From Methylosinus sp. H3A (GTDB lineage: Bacteria; Pseudomonadota; Alphaproteobacteria; Rhizobiales; Beijerinckiaceae): 64,000 nt of DNA. The stretch is taken from positions 4,112,001-4,176,000 of the forward strand of contig NZ_JADNQW010000005.1 of NCBI RefSeq assembly GCF_015709455.1. Direction: 5' to 3'. Below, one piece after another: positions 37,774 to 47,012 of the stretch. Position numbers and translations under genes: made by a program. The notes beneath the pieces are model-generated. The model made no database searches, was not told the origin of the DNA, and worked only from the letters and a program-made list of their open reading frames with translations. Numbering within the stretch: the first letter of the stretch is position 1; each line of letters begins with the position of its first letter.

Positions 37774-38733
37774 TCACGCGAGCATGGCGGCGGGGTGCTC
37801 GATCAGCCGCTTGAATTCGGCGAGCAGGGTCGCGCCGAGCGCGCCATCGACGGCGCGATGATCGACGGAGAGCGTGACGCTCATCACCGTCGCCACGGCG
37901 GGCGCGCCATTCTTCACGACGACGCGCTCCTCTCCGGCGCCGACGGCAAGAATCGTCGCATGCGGCGGATTGATCACCGCGGCGAAATTCTTCACGCCGA
38001 ACATTCCGAGATTGGAAACGGCGGTCGTTCCGCCCTCATATTCATTGGGCTTCAACTTGCGCTCGCGGGCGCGCCGCGCGAGGTCTTTCAACTCTATGGC
38101 GATCTCGCGAAAATTCTTGGTCTCGGCGTTGCGCACGATGGGCGTCACCAGCCCGCCGGGAATGGAGACGGCGACGCCGACATCCGACGATCTATGCTTC
38201 AGCATCGCCGTCTGCGTGAAGGTGACATTGGCGTCCGGGACAGTCTGGAGCGCCAGCGCCATGGCCTTGACGATAATGTCGTTGACCGAGACTTTCCACT
38301 CGGGCTCGCCATTGGCGCCCTTGGGCGCGGCGCTATTGTAATCCTCGCGCAGACGCAGCAGCGCGTCGATCTCGCAATCGGTCTGCAGAGCGAAATGCGG
38401 GATGGTCCGCACCGCCTCGGTCATTCGCCGGGCGATCGCCTTGCGCATCGAATCATGCGGGACTTCGGTGAAGGAGCCCGGCGCGAAGAGCTGGCGCACC
38501 ACCGCGTCGGACATGCCGACCAGCGCCTCGATCGCCGGAGCGGAAGAGGCCGCCGCCACGGGACGAGCGCCCGAGCCCAGCGCCGATTTCACATCGCGCT
38601 CTATGATGCGCCCATGCGGGCCGGAGCCCTTCAGCGCGGAAAGATCGAGACCGCCTTCCTTGGCCAGCCTGCGCGCCAAGGGCGAGGCGAAGATGCGTCC
38701 ATCGGCCGATCGCTCGCCTACCAAGAGAGTCAT
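37774..38733 (-). CDS. Pyruvate dehydrogenase E2 core (acetyltransferase) without lipoyl domain
   Basis: Dihydrolipoamide acetyltransferase transfers acetyl from lipoamide to CoA. This 319-residue product begins almost directly with the peripheral subunit-binding domain (RIFASPLARRLAKEGG...GPHGRIIERDVKSAL, about residues 13-50). It continues with the catalytic domain, including SVNDIIVKAMALAL, SDVGVAVSIPGGLVTP, and the active-site LSVDHRAVDGALGA. The usual N-terminal lipoyl domain and linker (about 110 residues) are missing. The gene starts 5 bp after the stop of a low-GC unknown gene that separates it from pdhB. It probably depends on the lipoyl domain carried by the E1-beta subunit. The gene could be a truncated remnant or a functional short E2. 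Confidence 0.9.
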   Translation of the reverse strand: MTLLVGERSADGRIFASPLARRLAKEGGLDLSALKGSGPHGRIIERDVKSALGSGARPVAAASSAPAIEALVGMSDAVVRQLFAPGSFTEVPHDSMRKAIARRMTEAVRTIPHFALQTDCEIDALLRLREDYNSAAPKGANGEPEWKVSVNDIIVKAMALALQTVPDANVTFTQTAMLKHRSSDVGVAVSIPGGLVTPIVRNAETKNFREIAIELKDLARRARERKLKPNEYEGGTTAVSNLGMFGVKNFAAVINPPHATILAVGAGEERVVVKNGAPAVATVMSVTLSVDHRAVDGALGATLLAEFKRLIEHPAAMLA

Positions 38734-38738
38734 CGTCG

Positions 38739-39464
38739 TCAGTCCCCAATATTAGAGCCGGTAGGAGGCGGCAGAAGGACCGTTTCGTCCCCGGGTGGGA
38801 GAGAAACTCCTTCCTGTCTCGCCCGCGAACGACTAACAATCTTCATCATGTCTTTTACTTCATCAAATAGCGGCTTTGCCTTCTTTGTCATATCGCCTGC
38901 GACAAATGCGATGTCACCGAGAAATGCGAAGAATCTATCCGTGCGCGTTCCATACGCATCAACCTCGGACACAAGGGAGTTCAGCCGGTCGAATAAAGCA
39001 TTTTTCTTTTTTTGAGAAATCTCACTTTCTTCAATAAGATTCCTTATATTTGAAAGATGGTCATGTATCTTTTGCTTTTCCTGCGAATTCAACCTCGCTA
39101 CACCAAAACCATCGTCGTCAACCGACGCAGAGAATACAGAAATAACATCATCAACTTCGGAAGAAATTGATGCCTCTAAAATTTTTGCCTCGTTAGATAT
39201 AATGCGGTCTGTTACCTCAGTTACGGCATCCTGAGCTACAGATTGCACCCTATCTGTATCTATAGAAAAATCAACATAAATATCAAACCTACGAATAAAC
39301 TTTGCATAAAATAAAAATATAGCTACGGCATCCTTCTGTTCCAATTTATTTGGTGAAATTTTTCTGCAGTAAGCGCGCACTGTTCGCGCAAATTGCAAAA
39401 TTGCGAGTTTTGGATCCCTGGGTAGTTCTTTAGTAAGATCTTGTATAATCGTCGAGTTACTCAT
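38739..39464 (-). CDS. Low-GC protein of unknown function inserted in the pdh genes
   Basis: A 241-residue product starting MSNSTIIQDLTKELPRDP. It is predicted mostly helical, with charged segments such as QEKQKIHDHLSNIRNLIEESE that could coil. A hydrophobic stretch of about 15 residues (RFFAFLGDIAFVAGD) lies near the C-terminus, and the tail is Pro-rich. Base composition is far lower in GC than either flank, and codon use is quite different, which indicates transfer from elsewhere. It lies between pdhB (20-bp gap) and the E2 core (5-bp gap). No ribosome site is obvious. I do not recognise a family, and no transposase or repeat flanks it. Confidence 0.75.
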   Translation of the reverse strand: MSNSTIIQDLTKELPRDPKLAILQFARTVRAYCRKISPNKLEQKDAVAIFLFYAKFIRRFDIYVDFSIDTDRVQSVAQDAVTEVTDRIISNEAKILEASISSEVDDVISVFSASVDDDGFGVARLNSQEKQKIHDHLSNIRNLIEESEISQKKKNALFDRLNSLVSEVDAYGTRTDRFFAFLGDIAFVAGDMTKKAKPLFDEVKDMMKIVSRSRARQEGVSLPPGDETVLLPPPTGSNIGD

Positions 39465-39483
39465 GTCTAAAAGTCCATGAAGC

Positions 39484-40899
39484 TTATCTATAGAGAACGG
39501 CCTTCGCCGCCGCGATCACTTCGGCGACGGAAGGCAGAGCGAGCTTCTCGAGATTGGCGGCGTAGGGCATGGGCACATCCTTGCCGGTGACGCGCAAAAC
39601 CGGCGCATCGAGATAGTCGAAGGCCTCCTCCTGCACGCGGGCGGCGATCTCCGCGCCTATGCCGCATTGCGACCAGCCCTCCTCCACCGCCACGCAACGG
39701 CCGGTCTTCTTCACCGATTCGACGATGGCGGGAACATCCATCGGCCGCAGCGTGCGCAGATCGACGACCTCGGCCTCTATCCCCTCCTTGGCCAGCGCCT
39801 CGGCGGCCGAAAGACAATGGATGACGCCGATAGAAAAGGACACGAGCGTCACATCCGTTCCCGGCCGCGCGATGCGCGCCTTGCCGATCGGGATGAGGAA
39901 ATCCTCGAGCATGGGCGTATCCCATTGCTTGCCGTAGAGAATCTCATTCTCCAGGAAGACGACGGGATTGGGGTCGCGAATGGCGCTCTTCAAAAGCCCT
40001 TTGGCGTCGGAGGCGTTGGAGGGGGCGACGACCTTCAGCCCCGGCACTTGCGAGAACCAGGCCGCATAATCCTGGCTGTGCTGCGCGGCGACGCGGGCGG
40101 CGGCGCCGTTCGGCCCACGAAAAACGATCGGGCAATTGATCTGCCCGCCGGACATATAGAGCGTCTTGCCGGCGGAATTGACGATATGGTCCATCGCCTG
40201 CATGGCGAAATTGAAGGTCATGAATTCGCAGATCGGCCGCAGCCCGGCGAAGGCGGCGCCGACGGCGAGGCCGGCGAAGCCATATTCGGTGATCGGCGTA
40301 TCGACGACGCGGCGCGGGCCGAACTCCTGCAGCAGTCCCTGCGTGACCTTATAGGCCCCCTGATATTCCGCGACCTCCTCGCCGATGACGAAGACATTCG
40401 GGTCGCGCCGCATCTCCTCCGCCATGGCGTCGCGCAGCGCCTCGCGCATGGTCATGGGGATGAGAGTCGTGTCGGCGGGGATTTCCGACGCGACGACAGC
40501 AGGCGACGGAGCGGCGGGAGCGGCCTTCGGCGCCGCCGGAACCGTGGCCGCCGCGGCCGCGGCTTGGGGAGCGGACGCAGGAATGTCCGGGGCCTGCGCG
40601 GGAGCGGGAACGGCGGCCGGCGACGGCGCGGCGGCCTCCGCAGGGCCGATCTCCTCGCCCTCCTCGGCGATGACGGCGATCGGCGTGTTGACGGCGACAT
40701 TCTCGGCGCCGCCCGGCACGAGAATGCGGGCGAGCACGCCCTCGTCCACGGCCTCCACCTCCATCGTCGCCTTATCGGTCTCGATCTCGGCGATGACGTC
40801 GCCGGGCTTGACCTTGTCGCCTTCGTTCTTCAGCCATTTGGCGAGCTTGCCCTGCTCCATCGTCGGCGATAGCGCGGGCATGAGGACATTCACGGTCAT
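39484..40899 (-). CDS. pdhB: Pyruvate dehydrogenase E1-beta with N-terminal lipoyl domain
   Basis: The E1-beta subunit works with E1-alpha to decarboxylate pyruvate with thiamine diphosphate. The N-terminal lipoyl domain (residues 1-80) has the lipoylated lysine in [12 protein letters not shown]. An Ala/Pro linker (about 85-140) leads to the transketolase-like domain, which contains [27 protein letters not shown] and the C-terminal [12 protein letters not shown]. At 471 residues it matches the lipoyl-E1-beta form known in Rhizobiales. A GC-rich palindromic repeat separates it from pdhA. Confidence 0.95.
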   Translation of the reverse strand: MTVNVLMPALSPTMEQGKLAKWLKNEGDKVKPGDVIAEIETDKATMEVEAVDEGVLARILVPGGAENVAVNTPIAVIAEEGEEIGPAEAAAPSPAAVPAPAQAPDIPASAPQAAAAAATVPAAPKAAPAAPSPAVVASEIPADTTLIPMTMREALRDAMAEEMRRDPNVFVIGEEVAEYQGAYKVTQGLLQEFGPRRVVDTPITEYGFAGLAVGAAFAGLRPICEFMTFNFAMQAMDHIVNSAGKTLYMSGGQINCPIVFRGPNGAAARVAAQHSQDYAAWFSQVPGLKVVAPSNASDAKGLLKSAIRDPNPVVFLENEILYGKQWDTPMLEDFLIPIGKARIARPGTDVTLVSFSIGVIHCLSAAEALAKEGIEAEVVDLRTLRPMDVPAIVESVKKTGRCVAVEEGWSQCGIGAEIAARVQEEAFDYLDAPVLRVTGKDVPMPYAANLEKLALPSVAEVIAAAKAVLYR

Positions 40900-40931
40900 G
40901 AATTTATCCGCCGAGTGAAACCAAGGCGCAG

Positions 40932-41053
40932 GCCCCCTCCCTCACCCTCCCCCGCTGCGCGGGAGAGGGGGCGGCGGGCGTGACGCGAACCCTCGATGAA
41001 GCGCCGAATCTGCTCCCTCTCCCGCGCAGCGGGGGAGGGCTGGAGAGGGGGCG
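40932..41053. repeat. ~120-bp palindromic repeat, copy A
   Basis: Outer arms CCCTCCCCCGCTGCGCGGG and CCCGCGCAGCGGGGGAGGG form hairpins at each end, around an inner core resembling GCGAACCCTCGATGAAGCGCC. Copies with the same layout occur at 59224-59340 (core inverted) and 62134-62254. It lies between pdhA and pdhB, within the operon, so it would be transcribed. Confidence 0.88.
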
Positions 41054-41065
41054 ACAGCGCCTCCC

Positions 41066-42103
41066 TCATAGAACCACATCCGTCCACAATTCGCTCGGAT
41101 CGGGCTCTGGATCATTGGTCGCGAAATCCGCCGCCTCGGAGACGATGCGGCGAACGGCGGCGTCGATCTGCTTCAGCTCGTCCTCCGTCGCGCCGCCGGC
41201 CAGCAGCCGGGCGCGCACCTGCTCGATCGGATCATGCTCCTCGCGCACGCGCTGCACTTCTTCCTTGGAGCGATATTTGGCCGGATCGGACATGGAATGG
41301 CCGCGATAGCGATAGGTCTGCGCCTCGATCAGAAACGGTCCCTTGCCCGCGCGGCACCAATCCAGCGCCTCGCGGGCGGCGGCGGCGACGGCGCGCACAT
41401 CCATGCCGTCGATCTGCCGGCCGGGAATGTTGAAGGCCGTTCCGCGCATCGAAAAATTCGCCTGCGCCGATGAGCGCTCGACCGATGTGCCCATGGCGTA
41501 GCGATTATTCTCGACGATGAAGACGATGGGCAGCTTCCAGAGCTCCGCCATATTGAAGCTCTCATAGACCTGGCCCTGATTGGCGGCGCCGTCGCCGAAG
41601 AAAGTCAGCGAGACGGAGCCGTCGCCGCGATAGAGATCGGCGAAAGCGAGGCCGGCGCCGAGCGGGGCCGGCGCGCCGACGATGCCGTGGCCGCCATAAA
41701 AATTCTTCTCGCGCGAGAACATGTGCATGGAGCCGCCCTTCCCTTTGGAATAGCCGCTCCGCCGCCCGGTGAGCTCCGCCATCACGCGCCTCGGCTCCAT
41801 GCCGCAGGCGAGCATATGGCCGTGGTCACGATAGGCGGTGATGAACTGATCTGTGGATTGCGCCGACATTCGCGCGCCGACGACGACCGCCTCCTGGCCG
41901 ATGTAGAGATGGCAGAAGCCGCCGACGAGGCCCATGCCATACATCTGGCCGGCCTTCTCCTCGAAGCGCCTTATCAGCAGCATGGCCCGATAGGCGGCGA
42001 GCTCCTGCTCGCGCGAGAAGGCCAGAATCCCGCCCTCGGCGGCCGCCCCCTCGGCGGCGCCGGCGACATCGGCGAATTTCGCGTTCTTGTCCGCTGCCGG
42101 CAT
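41066..42103 (-). CDS. pdhA: Pyruvate dehydrogenase E1-alpha
   Basis: The E1-alpha subunit binds thiamine diphosphate and carries out pyruvate decarboxylation. MLLIRRFEEKAGQMYGMG, YRDHGHMLACG, GGSMHMFS, and the ThDP motif GDGAANQG followed by NN are typical. The phosphorylation-loop-like segment YRYRGHSMSDP is present. The ATG at 42103 with an upstream GAGGATGG site gives 345 residues, normal for bacterial heterodimeric E1. Confidence 0.95.
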   Translation of the reverse strand: MPAADKNAKFADVAGAAEGAAAEGGILAFSREQELAAYRAMLLIRRFEEKAGQMYGMGLVGGFCHLYIGQEAVVVGARMSAQSTDQFITAYRDHGHMLACGMEPRRVMAELTGRRSGYSKGKGGSMHMFSREKNFYGGHGIVGAPAPLGAGLAFADLYRGDGSVSLTFFGDGAANQGQVYESFNMAELWKLPIVFIVENNRYAMGTSVERSSAQANFSMRGTAFNIPGRQIDGMDVRAVAAAAREALDWCRAGKGPFLIEAQTYRYRGHSMSDPAKYRSKEEVQRVREEHDPIEQVRARLLAGGATEDELKQIDAAVRRIVSEAADFATNDPEPDPSELWTDVVL

Positions 42104-42252
42104 GGCCGCCCATCCTCGTCGTCTTCTGACATATCTGGGAGCGAATGAGGCGATGAGCGAGCCCTCGTCCCCTCCCGCATCGCGGCAAGAGCCCCGCCTC
42201 CGGCAGAATAGCTCGAGAGCGCGCCGAAAACGAGCGGTCTCGCGAAAGCTCC

Positions 42253-42585
42253 TCAGCGACGCGCGGGCGGCGAGGACGGCGTGAGAATCACAATATCGTT
42301 GCGATGCGCGCGGCCGAGCACGGAGCGCGCCTCCTCGTCCAGAATATCGGCGTCGACGACATCGCCACGCACCAGCGCCAGCTTGCGCTCCCATTGCGCG
42401 CGCTCGGCCTTCAGGCCGCCGAGCTCGGCGCGCAACTCGGCGATGCGCTGCTCATATTCGACGCCGGCTTTGAGGCCGCGCTGGCCATTGACCCCGTGCC
42501 AGACGAAATAAGCCGCCACGAGCCCCGCCGCTCCGTAGAGCAGCAAGGGGATCACGAAGGAGCGCAAAACATGACGAGCGAACAT
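42253..42585 (-). CDS. ftsB: FtsB/DivIC-like septum formation initiator
   Basis: A 110-residue bitopic protein: one transmembrane segment (IPLLLYGAAGLVAAYFVW) and then a heptad pattern (YEQRIAELRAELGGLKAERAQW) forming a coiled coil. This is the septum-formation-initiator pattern (FtsB/DivIC), a partner of FtsL and FtsQ. Its place upstream of pdhA is the usual site in Rhizobiales. The identification rests on architecture and context, and sequence conservation in this family is low. Confidence 0.8.
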   Translation of the reverse strand: MFARHVLRSFVIPLLLYGAAGLVAAYFVWHGVNGQRGLKAGVEYEQRIAELRAELGGLKAERAQWERKLALVRGDVVDADILDEEARSVLGRAHRNDIVILTPSSPPARR

Positions 42586-42657
42586 GCCCGCACTTTGCGC
42601 CGAACAGAGTATAAGCGCCGTTAACGGCCTCGGTCTCGCCGCTTCGGCGCGGAGCTG

Positions 42658-43440
42658 TCAGCGCCGCCCGCGCGCCACCCGCTCGATCTCCGCGCGCACG
42701 AGGCGTTCGACCAAATGCGGCAGATTGTCGTCGAGCCATTGCTTGAGCATGGGCCGCAACATGTCCTGCGCGTAGCGCTCGATGAGATCGGCTTCACTGA
42801 TGACGATGCTCGCCGCTAGCGCCTGGAAATGGGCGCCGATCGACATGGCCGCATCGGTCGAAACGAGCGGTGTGGGCTCGCTGTCATTGGCCGGCTCGGC
42901 CGGGCTCGGCTCGACGATGCTCGCGCTCACCGCCTCTTCGGCGATTTCGTCGTCGATATCCTGGACATAGGGCTCCTCTTGCGCGGCGACCGGCTCGTCG
43001 AGCTCTTCGTCCACGACTTCCTCGACCGTATCCACCGTCCAGCGACTCTGATCCTCCGACTCTGGCGCGGGCTCGGGCTCGGCGACCTCGGGAGCGGCGC
43101 TCGGCCGCATCCAGAAATCGGCGGGCTTCACCGGCTCGACCGCAGGGACAGGAGCAGGAGCAGCGGCGGCCGGCGCAGGCGGCCGCACGGCCACGGGCGC
43201 GCGAGCGGCAAGCGCAGGAGCGACGGGCGCTGACGCGATGGGCGCGGGCGGCGCATCTTCGCGCTGGGGCGGCTCGGCCGGGCGCTTCTCCTTGTCGCGC
43301 TCGCGCCTTGCAGCCGGCAGGGCGTCATCGTCGGCGATAATGCGCCGAATCGATGCGAGGATCTCCTCCATCGAGGGCTCATGCGACCGGCGCTCGGCGT
43401 CGAGCGTCGGCGCATTGATCGAAGCGTTCACTGCGCTCAT
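42658..43440 (-). CDS. popZ: Polar organising protein PopZ (DUF2497)
   Basis: PopZ forms a polar scaffold that anchors chromosome origins and localises regulators in alphaproteobacteria. The N-terminal helix EPSMEEILASIRRIIADDD (residues 21-39) and the C-terminal helices MLRPMLKQWLDDNLPHLVERL are the conserved parts. Between them is a long, Pro/Ala/Glu-rich disordered region, also typical. The ATG at 43440 gives 260 residues. Its neighbours are ftsB and tolC. Confidence 0.9.
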   Translation of the reverse strand: MSAVNASINAPTLDAERRSHEPSMEEILASIRRIIADDDALPAARRERDKEKRPAEPPQREDAPPAPIASAPVAPALAARAPVAVRPPAPAAAAPAPVPAVEPVKPADFWMRPSAAPEVAEPEPAPESEDQSRWTVDTVEEVVDEELDEPVAAQEEPYVQDIDDEIAEEAVSASIVEPSPAEPANDSEPTPLVSTDAAMSIGAHFQALAASIVISEADLIERYAQDMLRPMLKQWLDDNLPHLVERLVRAEIERVARGRR

Positions 43441-43630
43441 GAGATGTGCTGCTTCCCGTCTCGCGGCGACGCGGTCTCGCGACATCGTCGCCGCTCGCTC
43501 TTCTTGTCCGCTCGGGTCGAGCGTCGAATCGCATCATCCGATGATTCCGCCTTTCGGTAAAACCATGGGGATTGCGCTTACGGGAGTTTGCACACGATTT
43601 TTTTACACAAAGCCGCTAACGGCGCGCCGC

Positions 43631-45055
43631 TCAACGCTGGGCGGGCGTGTCGACGCCGAGCCACAGACCTCTCACCTGCTCGAAATGCGCCGCCGGATCA
43701 TAAGCGACCACATCGAGATTCAGACTCTCGGCCGACAGGCGCCCGATCGAGCCGAGCGCCGCATAGGAGGCGACGACGCGATCGCGCTGCGCGATGATCA
43801 GGCTGACGCGCGCATTGAGCAGAGCATATTGCGCATTCAGCACATCGAGCGTCGTGCGCTGGCCGACCTGCGCCTCCTCGCGCACGCCGCGCAGAGCGAT
43901 TTCCGCTGCTTTGACAGCCGCTTGTCCGGAGACGATGGAGGCGCGCGCCGTGTCGAGCTGGGCGTAGCTCGACACCACGCTGGCGCGCACGCTGTCGCGC
44001 TGCAGATCGGCGTTGAAACGCGCCTGGCCCAATTGCTCTTTGGCCTGGCGGATGGAGGCGTATTCGGCGCCGCCCTGATAGAGCGGCACGTCGAGCCGCC
44101 CGGTCGCGGCGGCGGAGAATTGCCGCGTCGAGGGCGAGCCGAGAAACGAATCATATTGCTGCGAGAGCTGCGCGCCGACCGAGACAGTCGGCAGCAGCGC
44201 ACCTTCCGCCACCTTCACCGCGAGCGCGGCGACATCGACCTGATGCTGAGCGGCGACGACGCCGGGGTGCTCGACGATGGCGACGGTGATCGCCTGATCG
44301 AGCGACTTCGGCAGCAGCGCCTCGACCGATTGCGCCGGCTGCAGATTTTTCGCCTCCGCGCCGATGATCTGGCGATAATTGGCGACGCTGGTCTTCAACT
44401 GGCCCTGAGCGCCATAGAGCTCGGTGCGCGCTTGCGCGAGAGTCGATTCGGCCTGCGCGACATCGGTGCGCGTCACCTCGCCGACCGCGAAACGATCGCG
44501 CGTGCGCTCGAGCTGCTGCTCGAGCACGGCGACATTGTTCTTACGCAGATCGAGCACCGCCGTGTCGCGCAGCACATTCATATAGGCGGTCGCGCCATTC
44601 TGCAGGGTCGCCTGCTCGGTGAGCCGCATCCCCGCGCGCGCGGCATAGACGCCCGATTCGGCCTGCCGCACCGAATTGCCGGTGCGCCCGCCATCATAGA
44701 CCGTCTGCGAGAGGCTCAACGTCGCGCCGCGCGGATAGCCGACATATTCGTCGTACATATAGGTGCGCTGATTGGTCAGCTGATTGCGGCCGGCCGGAAT
44801 CTTGATGTTGGAGTTCTGCGGCCCGGCGCTGGCCGAAATGCTCGCCCTGGGGCGCATTCCGGCCGCGGCCTTGGGCGCGTCCTCGTCCTTTGCGCGCACA
44901 TTGGCGCGCTGCTGATTAATGTCCGGATTGCCGTGATAGGCGCGCGCCAGCGCCTCTTTCAGCGTCTCCGCCGCGGCTGCGGACGGGTGAGCGAGGCCCA
45001 TGGCCAAAAGCCAAAGCCCGAGCCAGGGCGACGGACGCAATTCGACGATACGCAT
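43631..45055 (-). CDS. tolC: TolC-family outer membrane efflux channel
   Basis: TolC proteins form outer-membrane trimeric channels for type I secretion and RND efflux. The signal peptide is residues 1-30 (LGLWLLAMGLAHPSAAAAE), then ETLKEALARAYHGNPDINQQ, two repeats of helical hairpins with RTDVAQAESTLAQARTELYG and VRASVVSSYAQLDTARA, and RTTLDVLNAQYALLNARV. The ATG at 45055 gives 474 residues. It lies 127 bp downstream of pcm, as in many Rhizobiales. No secretion partners are nearby. Confidence 0.95.
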   Translation of the reverse strand: MRIVELRPSPWLGLWLLAMGLAHPSAAAAETLKEALARAYHGNPDINQQRANVRAKDEDAPKAAAGMRPRASISASAGPQNSNIKIPAGRNQLTNQRTYMYDEYVGYPRGATLSLSQTVYDGGRTGNSVRQAESGVYAARAGMRLTEQATLQNGATAYMNVLRDTAVLDLRKNNVAVLEQQLERTRDRFAVGEVTRTDVAQAESTLAQARTELYGAQGQLKTSVANYRQIIGAEAKNLQPAQSVEALLPKSLDQAITVAIVEHPGVVAAQHQVDVAALAVKVAEGALLPTVSVGAQLSQQYDSFLGSPSTRQFSAAATGRLDVPLYQGGAEYASIRQAKEQLGQARFNADLQRDSVRASVVSSYAQLDTARASIVSGQAAVKAAEIALRGVREEAQVGQRTTLDVLNAQYALLNARVSLIIAQRDRVVASYAALGSIGRLSAESLNLDVVAYDPAAHFEQVRGLWLGVDTPAQR

Positions 45056-45182
45056 TCCACAAAGACCCGCTCTGGAACAAGGCGCGCCCGACGCTCGACG
45101 CAAGCGCAGGGCGAGCCCTTCGGCCTACTCACGGAACACGACGCTCGAAACAGGGCGAATCCAAGACTTTGGATCGAAGACG

Positions 45183-45905
45183 TCAGAACACGAAACCCGG
45201 CGCTTTTTCAAAGCCCTCCAGAACGGGCGCAGCGGCGTCGAACAGCGCCCGCGCGCCAGCCGGCGCGCCGCCGGAGCGATCGAAACGCGTGACGGCCCAG
45301 CCGGCGTCCGGCTCCGACCGGGCGATGGCGAGCAGCCGGCCATTGGGGGTGAGCTGCTCGAAGAGACGGTCGAGACCCGCCTCGACCGCGCCCTGGATGA
45401 CGATGACGTCGAAGGGCGCCGCGCCGGGAACGCCGGCCGCCAGCGGCCCCGCCTCGACGCGAACATTCTCCGCGCCGATGAATTGGAGATAGGAGCGGGC
45501 CGTCGCCGCGAGCCTCGAATCGTCCTCGAGGGCGACGATCTCCCGCGCGAGCGGCGAGAGCAGCGCCGAGGAGTAGAAAGTGCCGCCGCCGATGTCCAGC
45601 ACACGATCGGTCTCGCGAATGTCGGCGTCCTGCAGCAGGCGGGCGAGGACCAGCGGCGGCAGCAGCGAACGCGCCGGCCGGCCGTTCTCGTGGACGAGCG
45701 TCAGCGCGAGATCGGAATAGGCGAGCGGGGCGATATCATGCGGCAGGAAAATCTCGCGCGGCACGGTGAGGAAACGCCGCAGGAGCGGCAGGTCCGTCAC
45801 ATCGAAGGTGCGCAACTGCCGCTCGACCATCGTCTGGCGCAGCGCGGCCGTCGCCGAACCCGGTTGCGAACTCGTCTCTGCTTTGAGCTGGGCAGCTTCG
45901 GCCAT
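45183..45905 (-). CDS. pcm: Protein-L-isoaspartate O-methyltransferase-like protein
   Basis: PCMT enzymes methylate isoaspartyl residues for repair of damaged proteins, using S-adenosylmethionine. MVERQLRTFDVTD and VPREIFLPH mark the N-terminal part. VLDIGGGTFYSSALLS is motif I for SAM, and PFDVIVIQGAVEAGLD follows. The ATG at 45905 has a GGAAGG site and gives 240 residues. It precedes tolC, the usual order in Rhizobiales. Members next to tolC are often divergent from the canonical enzyme, so activity is not certain. Confidence 0.85.
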   Translation of the reverse strand: MAEAAQLKAETSSQPGSATAALRQTMVERQLRTFDVTDLPLLRRFLTVPREIFLPHDIAPLAYSDLALTLVHENGRPARSLLPPLVLARLLQDADIRETDRVLDIGGGTFYSSALLSPLAREIVALEDDSRLAATARSYLQFIGAENVRVEAGPLAAGVPGAAPFDVIVIQGAVEAGLDRLFEQLTPNGRLLAIARSEPDAGWAVTRFDRSGGAPAGARALFDAAAPVLEGFEKAPGFVF

Positions 45906-46175
45906 CGACCTTCCGGCGTCGCGCCGGCCTCTCGCGGGGGGTCTCGACGACGGCCGCCGGTCCGCCGCGGGCGCCCCGCCTATTGAAAGACGCCAAAATT
46001 CCAAAGAAGGCGTTCGGACGGGCCGGCTCCTCTCGCCGAACGCTTTCGCTTCGCCGGGCTGCAAGAGCTCGGCCGTGCGCTTTATAGGTTCGCGCCGCGC
46101 CCATGTCCATGGCGGCCCGGCGTCCTCCCCCGCGATTCCACTCGAGCTCGCCCGCGTTTCCCCTCGAGCGCGCCC

Positions 46176-46637
46176 TCAATTCCGCTCGAGCTCGGAAATC
46201 AGCGCGCCGGCGGGATCGTCCTCGGCGAGCGCGCGCATCTGCGCGAGCGTGCGATTGTCGAGCACATTGGCGATGGCGTCGCGCGCCTCCAGCATCAAGA
46301 GCCGCACAGTGCAGCGCGCCTCGTCCTCGCAGTCGTCGCAGCGCCGATAGACGGTGCGGCTCGCGCATTGGATCGGCGCGAGCGGCCCGTCGAGCACTCT
46401 GATGACCGCCCCGACGCGAATATCCTGCGGCGAGCGGGCGAGCGTGTAGCCGCCGCCCTTGCCTTTCTTGGAGTGGACGAAGCCGGCGTTGCGCAGCTCG
46501 CCGAGGATGGCGTCGAGAAACTTCTTGGGGATCTGATTCGCCGTGGCGATATCGGTGACGAGCGCCGTCCGCCCCGGCTCGAAGCGCGCCAGATAGACCA
46601 TCGCCTTCAATCCGTATTTCGCTTTTTTCGTCAGCAT
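46176..46637 (-). CDS. Rrf2-family transcriptional regulator
   Basis: A 153-residue Rrf2 protein. The helix-turn-helix region is MLTKKAKYGLKAMVYLAR with TALVTDIATANQIPKKFLDAILGEL, and the wing is SKKGKGGGYTLAR. Four cysteines (QCASR, RRCDDCED, ARCTV) form a cluster like those that hold an Fe-S centre in IscR/RirA-type members. It is divergent from lrp-like and cysK genes. A CymR-like role in cysteine metabolism or an iron-sulfur sensing role would both fit. Confidence 0.88.
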   Translation of the reverse strand: MLTKKAKYGLKAMVYLARFEPGRTALVTDIATANQIPKKFLDAILGELRNAGFVHSKKGKGGGYTLARSPQDIRVGAVIRVLDGPLAPIQCASRTVYRRCDDCEDEARCTVRLLMLEARDAIANVLDNRTLAQMRALAEDDPAGALISELERN

Positions 46638-47012
46638 GGAGCGGCGTCTCCTTGAGTCCGCCTCGTCGGCGTCATGGTGAATTCTTCTACAGCCAGCGGG
46701 TTTTACAGCAAAATGGCGCCATTTCGCGCCGATTGTCCACTCGGCCGACGTCGCCGTCCGCGCCGCGCCCAAAGGCGAATTTCTTCTACAGCCTATAAAA
46801 ATCATCGAAAAAACAGCGCACAAGACCCGAGCGCCGGAACGACGCCGCGAAAGCCCCCTCCCCGGCCCTCGCCCGCGCGGCGTTTCATCGGTTTCGTCAC
46901 GGCCAGGCCACAGTCCCGGCGGACGGGCTCGGGCTTCGCTTCTTACCTTGACATGTTATAGTATTTTTGTGGACTATAGGAAAATCATTCTCCAACGCCA
47001 CGGGACGAGCCA
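46638..47012. other. Divergent regulatory region, Rrf2 gene / Lrp-cysK
   Basis: A 375-bp intergenic region with AT-richer parts. GAATTCTTCTACAGCC (46679-46694) recurs as GAATTTCTTCTACAGCC (46777-46793). Near the plus-strand gene a TTGACA hexamer at about 46948-46953 is followed 18 bp later by GACTAT, a plausible though weak promoter, and ATAGT/ACTAT form a small dyad around it. These are candidate sites for the divergent regulators. Confidence 0.5.

Noticed and set aside
43238..45292. 684-codon plus-strand frame opposite popZ and tolC
   Set aside because: Overlaps two solid genes fully and has no motifs; arises from GC bias.
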